Shown here piece by piece: positions 11,961 to 30,109 of a stretch of DNA of 64,000 nt; the stretch's first letter is position 1; each line of letters opens with the position of its first letter. The stretch is from the NCBI RefSeq assembly GCF_020520425.1, contig NC_079492.1, forward strand, positions 140,372,361 through 140,436,360, read 5' to 3'. The notes under the pieces are model-generated. The model saw only the letters and a list, made by a program, of their open reading frames with translations. It had not been told where the DNA came from and did not search any database. This DNA comes from Spinacia oleracea. Lineage: Eukaryota > Streptophyta > Magnoliopsida > Caryophyllales > Amaranthaceae. Position numbers and translations under genes: made by a program.

Positions 11961-12903
11961 AGGGATCAGAAGCATAGCTTGTGGTTGTCCCGGCCTTGGA
12001 ATGATTAGCATATCAATGAAGATGCAAGGTTTAAATGAGGCTATATTGATTATATATATTTCTTGTACTTGTACAATTTTCAGATATATATGTAAATTTT
12101 TTGGATATATGTTCATGATAGATCATGAACGATTTTGTAGAAGAGTTTTTAGTTGAATATATAATAGTTGGTGCTTTATTAAAGTTGATTTTTTAATGTA
12201 AGTTTAATAGCAGGTACTGAATTAACGTTTTTTTTTTTAAAAAAAATACATGAAAAGAGACCCGTTATTCGTAAAAAGGGCTCTCTAGGCATAATACTAA
12301 AAAGTTCAAAGAGACCCCATATCTTACATATGGGGTCCGAGGTTATTAGAAAAGAAATTAATAAAAAAATCAAAGACACCCCATATCTTACATATGGGGT
12401 ATGAGGTTATTAAAAAATAAATAAAAAAAAAAAATCAAAGAGACCCCATATCTTACATATGGGGTCAGAATATTTTTAATAAACAGACCCCATATCTTAC
12501 ATATGGGGTCTCTTTCCCTTCTAAAATATTTTCCTAAAGGCCTACGTAAGAGACCCCTTTTCTTACATGATGGGTCTCCAACTTTTAACAAACAGACCCC
12601 ATTTCTAAGAGGGGGTCTCTTTTAAAAAGAGACCCCCCATCTAGAGACCCCCCTCAGAGGAGGTCTCTTATGCCTTTTTGGACGGGTCTCTTTGCCCATT
12701 TTTGTAGTAGTGAAAGCTAGTTCATATTTGGAACATCGGACAAGTAGGCATAGAGGGTACCACGTGTCTCTTTGTAATTGGTTTAGGGTGGCCTAGTATT
12801 TTTAGCCACATCACATTTTATATTTTTTAATTAATTTAAAATATATTAATCATGATTTTGTGACTGGAAAATTTTACGTGGACGCTCTTAAGGCCCTTGA
12901 AAA

Positions 12904-13039
<136 letters not shown>

Positions 13040-13269
13040 TTCCCGGTGGTGAAATAAAATTGAAAAAAATCCAAATAATAAAGTGTTAAAATAAGGGAAT
13101 AGTGAATCCAAACACAAAGTTATTTGAGTAAATTTTGGAAAATTTTGTCAGTTGCTATCTAGCTTTGTTTGTGAGCTTGTGAATTACTACATACTCCGTA
13201 CATCTTTAGAAGTTGTCAATTACTACATACTCCGTAATTGTCATTTAATCTTTTTTTCTAATCAATTAG

Positions 13270-14635
13270 GCAACCAATTATATACTAATCACCCTAATTA
13301 TAGATTAATTATTTTAATTGATAAATAAAAATCAAAGGACAAATTATTTTTTTCCCACCTAAAAATATCAAAAAAATTATTTTTTACCACCTGAAAAAAA
13401 ATAATTAAACTTATTTTTTATCACTTGAAAACAGAAAAAGTTGAAATTGTTATGTGGGGCTCACAAATTCAATTTTCCTCCAATTTTATACATTCCCTCT
13501 GCCATTTTCTGTAACTCTTTCACCCTCCTCTCTTCACTTTCATTGAATTTTGTTAATTTTGTGAATTACTGGGAGAAAAAAATAATGTGAATTCATAAGA
13601 AGAATGAAGTAAGGGAACTAGGGAAGAGAAGGGAGTTAAGTACATGAAATCGTGGAACAAGAGAAAATATTAGATATATTATCGTTATTGTGGCCTTCCA
13701 CATGACAGTTTTATCTATTTTTTCCATTTTTAGATGGTAAACAATAAGTTTTAATTTTTTTAGGTGGTAAAGAACAATTTGTCCAAAATTAAAACCACCT
13801 AAAATTTTAAAAAAACACATAAATTACCAAAAATTTAACCTCACCTAAAACTAAAACAAACCCGATTATGATGCTAATGAGTTAATGTCTTCGTGTTCAT
13901 TATCTCTTATGTTCATTATCTCCTTCTTCCTCGACGTTGCTTTGCTCTTCAATTCTATTCCATTTCTTCCCTTCTGTTTGAATTTTGATATAAAGCCTAA
14001 AATTATGATATCTCTCTCTCCCTCTCTTATTTTGTCTAGTTTCACTGTTCTTGGTCGTTCTACTGGCACTATATTGGTTCGTTCTCTTGCAAATAACATT
14101 CCGTTGACACTAATTTCGTTGAGGTTAATACCCAATTTTTTTTTTGTTAATGTTCATTTCGTAAATTATGGTGCTTATTTCAATTAAATTGGAGGGTTTG
14201 AGAAAGTTTGAGGTGTTTTTTTGTGTACTTTGGCTAATTAAGGATATAATTAATTAAACACTTTAGATATAAAACTTACTCAATTTCCTTTTGTTTTGGA
14301 AAAAGTATTTCATAGAAGCCATGGAAGGATGATTATGGCTTGTTGAACGGTGTAGATGTTCAATAAAACCACCAACGTCGAGGAAAAAGCTAAGAGTATA
14401 AAGAGCAAACATTCATTCAGCTTCATTAGCAGAAGCGTCGAGGAAGAAGGAGGGAAGAACACGACGAAGACAATAACTCATTAGAATTTAGCGGTTTTTT
14501 TTTAAAGTTTTGGGCGGAGTTAAATTTTTGGTAATTTGTGGGTCTTTTTTTTAGTTTTAGGTGCTTTTAATTTTTATTTATTAATTAAAATAATTAATGC
14601 GGAATATATAATTAGAGTGATTAATATATACCTAG
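13270..14635. mobile_element. Probable long-TIR (Mutator-like) element, non-autonomous
   Basis: The left arm (AATCACCCTAATTATAG then TTAATTATTTTAATTGATAA) reappears inverted on the right at 14570-14632 with about 80% match by eye. A second inverted pair (CAAATTACCAAAAATTTAAC type) lies at about 13817 and 14522. The middle (13500-14200) has two weak overlapping frames on opposite strands and no recognisable product. Exact ends and target duplication were not resolved. Confidence 0.5.
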
Positions 14636-14680
14636 TTTCTATGCACGCGATGCGTGCTTGTAATTTTAAAACGCACACTC
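14634..14680 (-). mobile_element. Helitron 3'-end-like hairpin
   Basis: Minus strand shows GCACGCATCGCGTGC hairpin, a short spacer and AAACTAG. The following base is G rather than the usual T, and no matching 5' end was found, so this is only a possible Helitron end. Confidence 0.35.
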
Positions 14681-14732
14681 AATAATACTTATTTGGTTAA
14701 CTACTTTATACCCTTTATTGATTTTTTCTTAG

Positions 14733-14947
14733 ATCATGTTCCGTTCACCTTATTTTCACTTATTTCAGGAAAAATAAGTTCAGATAAGTTCAGTTAAGTT
14801 CAGATAAGGGTTGGCCAAGTACAATTTATAACTAAAATAAGTTTTGATAAGTTCTAATAAGTTCAGATAAGTTCAGATAAGTTCAGTTAAGTTCAGATAA
14901 GATAAGTTCAGGAAAAATAAGTGGAAATCAGGTGAATCTACGCAGCC
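14733..14947. mobile_element. Tourist-like MITE built from AAGTTCAGATAAGTTCAG repeats
   Basis: Inverted ends around TTCACCTTATTTTCACTTAT, flanked by TTA on both sides (14730-14732, 14948-14950), fitting Harbinger/Tourist. The interior is tandem TTCAGATAAG units. It looks like a small cousin of the element at 4902-6354, which shares the TTCACCTTATTT core. Confidence 0.65.
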
Positions 14948-14950
14948 TTA

Positions 14951-15527
14951 ATTATTAGTTTTAATATTTAGTGATATGTAAATATCTTATAAATTGATTC
15001 TCTTTATATTGTAATATAAAATATTCCTATGTTTAATTTGTTTTTTTTTTGTCTAATTAGGCAATCACGTACTATTTATGCCGACTCAAACATTCCCTTA
15101 TTCATAGAGTTAATTGACTACTTGGTTAGAGAATCTCTATTCTACAAGGGAAATCCTTATGCCGTTAACATAGATGACTTTTTGTTGTCCCCCTATCGAA
15201 TGGTCTAAATCCTCCTATTATTTACAAATTATATTAACTTTAGCATTAAATAAAATAGCCATTTTTTGTACGATTAGAGTAAGTTGCAAAACAAAAATCA
15301 CGCAATACTCCAAATATCTTAAATACACCAATTACCGCAATCAATTATCACTATTATAACGGAACACTTGAGGTCAATTTGAAGACCCCACATGTAACTT
15401 TACATGTGAGGTCATGTTAGATTCGTATCGATATCTCTTCTTAAGGAAAGTGACTTGTTATTGTTATCGTGGAAGTGTGAAATTGTCAAAAAATAAAATA
15501 AATTGAATTTGGACAATTCTATACGGA
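14951..15527. other. Intergenic, no gene seen
   Basis: AT-rich sequence with a TTTTTTTTTT tract near 15045 and a short plus-strand frame that is not protein-like. A small inverted pair (CCCACATGTAAC / TTACATGTGAGG) sits at 15388-15412. Confidence 0.5.
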
Positions 15528-15858
15528 GTAATTCTTATTTACAAGTTATGTATAATAAATATGGTATACCGGAATAAAAATAAACTCAAAATGCTTAAAA
15601 ATTACTTTTATATAGGTAAAAGTTGTCTATTTTTTAGTGATAAATTTTTTCATTTAAATAAAAATATTTTTCAAAATCATTACTAATTAATACTCCGTAA
15701 TATATAATACGAATTATTAATCATTTTAACCCTTTAAAATGTTTATCTATTAACTTTTTTTATAATATAAAAGTTAATAAAAACATTTTAAAAATTATAA
15801 AAAAACTGGATAAAAGTTATCTTGGTATCTTTTATTACTTACAAGTGTTGCATTAGCA
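15528..15858. mobile_element. 327-bp-family MITE, degraded copy 4
   Basis: The same order of blocks as copies 1-3 can be followed (AATTCTTATTTACAA.., TGCTTAAAAATTAC.., GTGATAAATTTTTTCATTT, TTATCTTGGTA), but the terminal palindromes are decayed and the right end is lost. It is an older insertion of the family. Confidence 0.6.
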
Positions 15859-16189
15859 CAATAAAAAAGGGACTTTAAATACGCATCATCATTATTCTAA
15901 ATTTCTAATCCTCCTTTATAATCATAATTCACTTTTTCTTTTGAGCTGATCATCATTTCACATATGCAGTATACAAAGCATGATAAATTCTTAAAAAAAT
16001 ATACATTTAATGCACCATAACAATTTCCTTGCCAAAAAAACAAAAATAAAATAAAAGGATAGAACCATAATAGGCAAAAGCCGCAAAACAGGACGGCCAT
16101 GATTTATACCAGCCTATGCCAGATTATAACAAAAACTAATACGTGTGTTATTTGTGGGAATTTATTTTCCTTATACTACTATCTTATTG

Positions 16190-16562
16190 TATAATTTTCT
16201 TGAGAGTCTATTTAATAAGATCGTAGGAGGTTCTACCTTAAAACCATATGGCAATAAGGGAAGTAACCCCTTGGCTTTATTAAGTGATTAACTCTCTTCT
16301 CTTTTGTCAATGTGGAACTCTCACACATGATGTTTCATGGGTCAGATCTTAACACTTCCCCTCACGTGTGAGATCCCTTTTCAATATGGATCACATGTGA
16401 TGTTTCATGGACCATAGTGTCTTTATCACTCCCCCTCACATGGATCCCGTTCAGTTGACCCAAAATACAGTATAGTAAGGTCTCAGCTATGGGTCTGACT
16501 CTGATATCATGTCAGAGGACCAACTCAACCATAAGCTTATAGTTGAGTTGGTCCTTTGACAT
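16190..16562 (-). mobile_element. LTR-type (TRIM-like) fossil fragment
   Basis: The minus strand carries a primer-binding-site-like TGATATCAGAGTC (initiator tRNA-Met type) directly after a 52-bp near-perfect palindrome running TGTCA..TGACA (16511-16562). Neighbouring sequence resembles widespread plant LTR/TRIM leader DNA. No gag or pol coding is present. Broken and probably old; the family is not certain. Confidence 0.4.
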
Positions 16563-16976
16563 TTCCTCATTGTTTTTCTACTAAACGAGCTTGATTTCAT
16601 ATGATAAGACTTATCTTAAATTTTCTGAAGGTCGAGGTTCAAATCTTAGTTGGTGGGGTGATTGAGATAGGGAGGTCCTTACCTCACATACTGGATTAAG
16701 AAATCCATGAAGGCCAATGTATGGTTAAAGTCATTTTCTCATCTTAAAAATATGTACCAAAATAAATTAGGCAGAGTCAACAAATGTAACCGTTATAAAC
16801 ATAAATTGGTGACCCCCTCCGTTATATAACTTCATCAAACATTCGAAAACACCCTTAATTTTTCTCGACAAAACACGACCATTCCCCAAGTAAAGCCACT
16901 ATTATAAACATAAACAATCACATCAATCAATTATAAACTGATTATCCCTTTACTTCTGCTAACATTCACTAGAAAT
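16563..16976. other. Intergenic, no gene seen
   Basis: No protein-like frame. A stretch near 16580-16700 (AAACGAGCTTGATTTCATAT.. then a guanine-rich block ending CTTACCTCACATAC) resembles repeated leader DNA of the adjacent LTR fossil. Confidence 0.4.
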
Positions 16977-17189
16977 CGGCTCGTCTGGTATCGTTTTTAG
17001 TTTTCAGATTTTTACAAAACTAAAAACCAAAATATGAAAACCACAAAAGTAGTTTCCAGTTTTTTATTGTCAATTTTCAAAATTAACATGATTACAATAT
17101 GTATGACTATCTTCTAGTTCATAATTCAATCTAAATGATGGACTTATAAAACCAAAAACACAAAACTGACAGTGATACCGAACGAGCCC
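16977..17189. mobile_element. MITE with GGCTCGTTCGGTATC ends
   Basis: Inverted ends GGCTCGTCTGGTATC and GATACCGAACGAGCC enclose a 213-bp AT-rich body containing TTTTCAG..CTGAAAAC-like pieces. A decayed relative lies at 34917-35080. No clear target duplication; superfamily unresolved (hAT-like or Harbinger-like). Confidence 0.6.
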
Positions 17190-18399
17190 TAAGTTACTAA
17201 ACTGTAATAATTATTTTACTATTCGTGTAAAAGAGAACGATTAAACTTCATCAAATAACTATACGGAGTAATTAACTTAAGGTAAACTTTCTTAGTTTTG
17301 GCCTTTGAGACAACAATTGATAGCTGGTCTCACACCTTCTAGTTGTAATAAGTGGTGGGTTTTTTTATGTCGGTGGAAATTTTGGAAAAAAATGGGGGGT
17401 TTTGTGGACTTTGGAAGAAAAAAGTTGAAAACAAATGGAAGAGGTAGAAAAATTAAAAAAGACAACCAATTGACATTTCATTTCTCTTATGTAAATAACC
17501 AAATCTTCAAAATTTACCCAAATCTTGAAAAATACCTAAATCCCTTCAACTTCCCATATTTTATTGTTCTATACAGCATATACACAACTCCATTAAAAGC
17601 ACATCCTTTCTTGCTTCCCACCCCCTAAAAAGGAAGAACCCACTTTTCATTCACTGTCAATTTTCATTCTTGTCCAACTTTTTTGATCAATTTTTCAATA
17701 AATTGAATTGGGTATGTTGTAAAGGTAGCATCTTTTTGGGTTTTGCTGTGCTGAAGTTCAAATTTTGTATTCGGGGTTTCAATCCGGGTCAGAATTAATG
17801 GACTAAAGCTGTGAAATTCGTGGTAATGTTTAATGGGGTTTTATGTTAATAATTTGCACAAATTTGCAGTTGAATAATTAGTTTATTGGTTAATTAATTT
17901 ATGATTTAATTTTGTTTATGACTCTGCTTTTGGGAAATAATCTGTTCTTACTCATGATTATCACCTGGCTAATTAGTAATTATACAGTGTGAAATGGAAT
18001 GTCTCTCGTGATCTCTGCCTCCCTTTTTGTTGGGGTTGATTAATTTTGAATTTCATTTATTCCGTTGGGAAATTATTAATGTTACCATTTAAATTTGAGT
18101 ATTTAATAAGCTGCTAGGTTGTGTATGAAGTTAACATGAAAACCCAATCTGTGTAAATTGTTGCTTGTGCTTTTGTGTGAAGCTCATTCAGTTTCATCCT
18201 TTTTGCAGTGTGCAGAAATCAATTGCATTGAATTTGCCAGAAGTTATCTTTGCATCATGGGATTGTTATGACTAAAATTCTTGCTGATTTCGAGTTTCGA
18301 CAAGTGGCTTATATGTGTATATAAGTTGTGGTGGCTGTGAGTTAAATTGTTGAAGTGAGACATTTCCTGCATATTTTTTTTTTATCTTGTTGGGTTGTA
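17190..18399 (+). promoter_or_regulatory. Promoter, 5'UTR and 5'UTR intron region of the BSK gene
   Basis: Upstream of the BSK start. A pyrimidine-rich block near 17600-17660 (TTCTTGCTTCCCACCCC) followed by UTR-like sequence suggests transcription begins around 17.6 kb. T-rich intron-like sequence follows to the ATG at 18400. Exact TSS and intron ends were not fixed. Confidence 0.4.
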
Positions 18400-26091
<7,692 letters not shown>

Positions 26092-27407
26092 TAGCTTTTT
26101 TGGGTAATCAATCTTCTTCGTTTTTCATATTGCTATTACAGCATCAATGTACATGGAGTATTCAAAGATCTTCAACCCGGTTTTTTTTTGTGTAATCATC
26201 ATTCTTTAATAACACTACAGGGGTTAATTTGGTTTATTTAGCAGTTTGCTTTAGTGAGTTGATTTGGTGTAACTTTCGCTTCTATAGAGATGAAAACTGT
26301 ATTGTACAGGTGAATATTGCTGCTGTTTTGTCGTACGATGATTGGAAAATCCTTTATTTTTGGACTTCTTTGTGTTAAGAGTTTACCATTAATGACATGC
26401 CATTTGATCTTGTTATAATTGTTTAGACTGGAAAAAGAAAAGCTCTTGTTAGCGCGTAGTTTCTGATTGGTTTTTGAAGGTTGATGCAATGTAACTAAAA
26501 TATAATGATGATAGTTTAGGTTGGTGAATGAATTTAGAGTTAGGGTTTTCGTTTAATACTTGATGTATTACTGCCTCGGTCTCTTTTTGTCGCGGAACTG
26601 GAAGAATCCGACTATCCGAGTAGGGAATTGATTTTCGAAATTGTTTGGTTCTGTTGTTGAGCTTTGTTCAGGCTGATGAGTAATGAGAAATGTAAAGACT
26701 AAAAAGTCTAAATTAATGCAACTTTTTATGAGATCCTTGTACCATTTGAGGATTTTGAGGTATTGTAAATATTTATTTATATGTTTGAATTTTGTACTGT
26801 ACAGTCTACACATTTTCAATTGCACCCTTTTTTCAGGTGTTGGAAAAAAAAATACCTATCATTTTCTTGTTCTCAATATTTATTTTCTCATCTTTGTGTA
26901 TAGTAAAACTTCATTTTTTTTAACTCGGGTAATAACTTGAAAGTCATTGTGGATAAGGAGCATGTTTTAGTAGCGTAAGACTCTTTTTTATAGATCGAAT
27001 AAATGTGAGTTGAAATTAACTGAACTGAAGTGAACTTATAAATTCAAACTAAACTGAACTTATTTACAATATTAAATTGAATTAAGTTGAACTGAACTTT
27101 ATTTTAGGGGAAAAAGTCCAACATAATAGGGTCTAAGTTTCTTTTTTTTATAGAGCATTATAAATTCTATAAAATTTTACGGAATTGTAAATAAAACATT
27201 GTTGGATGTAAACATTATTTTATTCAGTATATTATGCATATTGGTTTTTGTTACATCCTAATAAAAACAGAATAAACCAAGTTACAATTTCCTTGTACAA
27301 AAAAATAATCCCCCCCCTCTTACCACCTTTTTGCTATTGAAAGATGTTAAAACTCCATTCATTTCTCCCTCATAATTTCAAGGGAATCCTCTGAAATTAA
27401 CTAATTT
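26092..27407. other. BSK 3'UTR and intergenic spacer to beta-tubulin 3'UTR
   Basis: The two genes converge here. The first few hundred bases should be BSK 3'UTR. A decayed Tourist-like MITE (27003-27140, AACTGAACTGAAGTGAAC.. repeats) resembles the 14733 element. Minus-strand 3'UTR of beta-tubulin should lie just below 27408. No other gene seen. Confidence 0.5.
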
Positions 27408-29473
27408 TCAAGCATCCTCTTCTTCATATTCCTCCTCATACTCCACACCAGCTTCCTGATACTGCTGATATTCAGACACCAAATCATTCATATTACTCTC
27501 AGCCTCAGTGAACTCCATCTCATCCATACCTTCCCCGGTGTACCAATGCAAGAAAGCCTTCCTCCTAAACATGACAGTAAACTGTTCCGACACCCTTCTA
27601 AACATCTCTTGAATAGAAGTCGAGTTCCCAATAAAGGTCCCGGACATGGACAACCCTGTTGGTGGGATGTCACAAACACTCGACTTCACGTTGTTAGGGA
27701 TCCACTCTACAAAGTAGGATGAATTCTTGTTCTGTACATTTGTCATTTGTTGGTCAACCTCTTTTGTGCTCATCTTACCTCGGAACATTGCTGATGCAGT
27801 GAGGTACCTCCCATGGCGCGGGTCTGCTGCACACATCATGTTCTTGGAATCCCACATTTGTTGAGTGAGTTCGGGGATGGACAGGGATGTGTACTGCTGG
27901 GAGTTGATGGAGGTTAAAGGTGCAAACCCGACCATGAAGAAATGGAGCCGTGGGAAGGGTATCAGGTTCACTGCAAGCTTTCTTAGGTCAGAGTTTAGCT
28001 GACCAGGGAATCGAAGGCAACATGTTATGCCACTCATTGTTGCTGAGATCAGGTGGTTCAGGTCCCCAACTGCATGATTGCGAAACTAATGTCAGAAACA
28101 AAAATCAAGCAGAATGCAGAAACAAGAGATGCATACAGTTGTGTGTAGTAACATACAGCGAGGATTGGCGAGCTTGAGAGTGCGGAAGCAAATGTCATAG
28201 AGGGCTTCATTGTCAAGAACCATACACTCATCAGCATTCTCCACCAGCTGGTGTACAGAGAGCGTGGCGTTGTAAGGTTCCACAACCGTGTCTGACACCT
28301 TTGGGGACGGAAATACAGAGAAGGTCATCAGCATACGATCTGGGTACTCCTCTTTAATCTTTGAGATTAGAAGTGTTCCCATTCCTGATCCTGTTCCTCC
28401 TCCCAAAGAATGGCATAATTGGAATCCTACCAAGCATTTTAAGCAACCACATGTCAGAAGATTCTAGATAATAAGAATACATATGATTGACTAATGAAGG
28501 GGTATGTGTTCATGAGTTTTAGGTATGTGATTAATCAATTTTGCTATGTCTAGTCTAGCTAGAGGTATAAAGTTTTTACAAGTATCATTAACCTCGAGAT
28601 ATAATCAACGATGTCTTCGTCATGTGGTCCGAGGGTCTATGCATGCAGAGGCGGAATTAAGGGGGGCTGGCGCGGCTATGATAGGTTTAAAAATTAAATA
28701 TGCATTATAAACCCATGTCTAATTTAATTTAATTTTTACCTTTTGAAGTTTAAACTTAGAAGGTTCGAATCTTGTCTACCCCGTTTGTAATTTATAATTC
28801 CCTTATTGTCCATAATATTCATAGCATGATTAGAAACATCATGACCAAAAAAGTCAAATTCAACGCTAGTAATTTTAATCATGATTAATACAGAGAATAA
28901 TTCAAAATTTGAATCAACATGAAAAGATGATTAATATACACAAATATACTTGCTCAGATCTTGTCATGTTCCTTAGAATATAATGTATGGATCAATCTCC
29001 ATTACAATAATGTTATGAGATCATATCAAAGTCCGAAAAAGAAATAAGAACAGACATTACATATTGACATTGTTAGTACCTTGCAAAGAATCAGAATTTT
29101 CGGCTTCTTTACGAACAACATCAAGGACAGAATCGATCAACTCAGCACCTTCAGTATAATGACCCTTAGCCCAATTATTACCAGCACCATTTTGCGCAAA
29201 AACAAAATTATCAGGCCTAAAAATCTGACCATAAGGACTAGATTTAAGGGAATCCATGGTACCAGGCTCAAGGTCAATCATGACAGCCCTAGGAACATAT
29301 CGACCACCTCTAACTTCATTAAAATAGACGTCGGATCGTTCGAGTTGTAACGGAGAATCACCGATATATTGGCCGGTGGTATCGATACCATGCTCATTGC
29401 ATACAACCTCCCAAAACTGTGCACCGATTTGGTTACCACATTGCCCTGCTTGAATGTGGAGGATTTCTCTCAT
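27408..29473 (-). CDS. TUBB: Beta-tubulin, complete, three exons
   Basis: Exons 29473-29080 (394 nt), 28426-28157 (270 nt) and 28069-27408 join in frame to 441 residues. Intron positions and exon sizes 394/270 are the conserved plant beta-tubulin pattern. The protein starts MREI, the tetrapeptide used for tubulin mRNA autoregulation, and has the tubulin signature [10 protein letters not shown] (about 140-149), [15 protein letters not shown] at the N-terminus and an acidic tail [11 protein letters not shown]. It polymerises with alpha-tubulin into microtubules. Start and stop are unambiguous. Intron 1 (28427-29079) contains a possible small repeat (AGAGGCGGAATTAAGGGGGG at 28648). Confidence 0.97.
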
Positions 29474-29773
29474 TTTTTGTTTTTGGAATAAGGGGAGGTG
29501 TTACAATGAATGGGGCAAAAATATGTAAGGGGGGGTTAAAATTGATTTATTTGTATTTGTTTTGTTGTAATTATGAGGAAGAGGAAATGCTTAAATTTGG
29601 AAAAATAGATGAAACAATGACAAAATTCATGTGAGGCATGTTAGAAAGGCTACGTCAAAGGACAAAAAATGTGCGAGAGACAACTTGGTCTCCGATCTTT
29701 TAGCCTCTGTTTTTATCTTACATTTTTGTAACACGTAACATGTAATGGAAATTCTTAACTTTTTTTCTTTTTT
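29474..29773 (-). promoter_or_regulatory. Beta-tubulin 5'UTR and proximal promoter
   Basis: Sequence upstream of the ATG is C/A-rich on the minus strand just before the start, as in plant tubulin leaders. The 327-bp MITE begins only 300 bp upstream, so it marks the edge of the proximal promoter. Confidence 0.45.
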
Positions 29774-30100
29774 CACAAATTCTTATTCACAATGGGTGTA
29801 CAATAAATATTGTACACCGAAGTAAAAGTTAACTCAAAATGTTTAAAAGTTAAGGTTATATATGTAAAAGTTATGTATTTTTTAGTGATAAATTTTTTAA
29901 TTTTAGTAAAACTTATTTCTTTAAAATGACAAATAATGTATAAAATTAATCATTTAATCCTTTAAAATGTTTATCTATCAACTTTTTTATTACTAATATA
30001 AAAGTTAATCAAAACTAAGTTAAAGTTACAAAAAATTGGGTAAAAGTTATTTTGGTGTACAATAAATTTATTGTACACCTAGTGCGCGCAAGACCTTTTG
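29774..30100. mobile_element. 327-bp Mutator-like MITE, copy 2
   Basis: CACAAATTCTT..AAGACCTTTTG, 327 bp, with a 9-bp flanking repeat TTCTTTTTT on both sides (29765-29773, 30101-30109; low complexity). Each end has an internal palindrome based on GTGTACAATAAAT. The 9-bp duplication points to the Mutator superfamily. It sits upstream of beta-tubulin. Confidence 0.85.
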
Positions 30101-30109
30101 TTCTTTTTT

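Larger units (their letters stand above)
8366..12712. mobile_element. CACTA (EnSpm) element carrying host gene fragments
   Basis: Perfect-looking inverted ends CACTACTACAAAAATGGGCA..GAGACCC, with a 3-bp AAA duplication. Subterminal repeats are strong: AACGGGTCTCT blocks on the left (8400-8715) and four ATCTTACATATGGGGTC blocks on the right (12310-12515). No transposase is recognisable. The interior instead looks like pieces of several host genes with intron-like spacers (see 9590-9885, 10321-10475, 11676-11960), that is, a gene-capturing CACTA. It sits five bases before the 3' terminus of the older Helitron. Confidence 0.85.
6843..12720 (+). mobile_element. Short Helitron split by three later insertions
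   Basis: 5' end TCTATACCTAGTCTATAAAA after host A (6842); 3' end is the hairpin GCCCGTTCTATGAACGGGC (8341-8359), a short spacer and CTAG (12717-12720) before host T. Removing the internal insertions (Helitron 7080-7630, hAT 7675-8242, CACTA 8366-12712) leaves about 400 bp, close to the 377 bp of the related Helitron at 4178. The 5' region has a direct duplication of about 27 bp (two copies of CCATAGATTATTGGAAGCC, 6869-6925). No RepHel frame. Confidence 0.72.

Noticed and set aside
13866-14187. Two opposite-strand frames of about 90-100 codons
   Set aside because: Low-complexity, mutually overlapping, inside a suspected transposon; no recognisable product.
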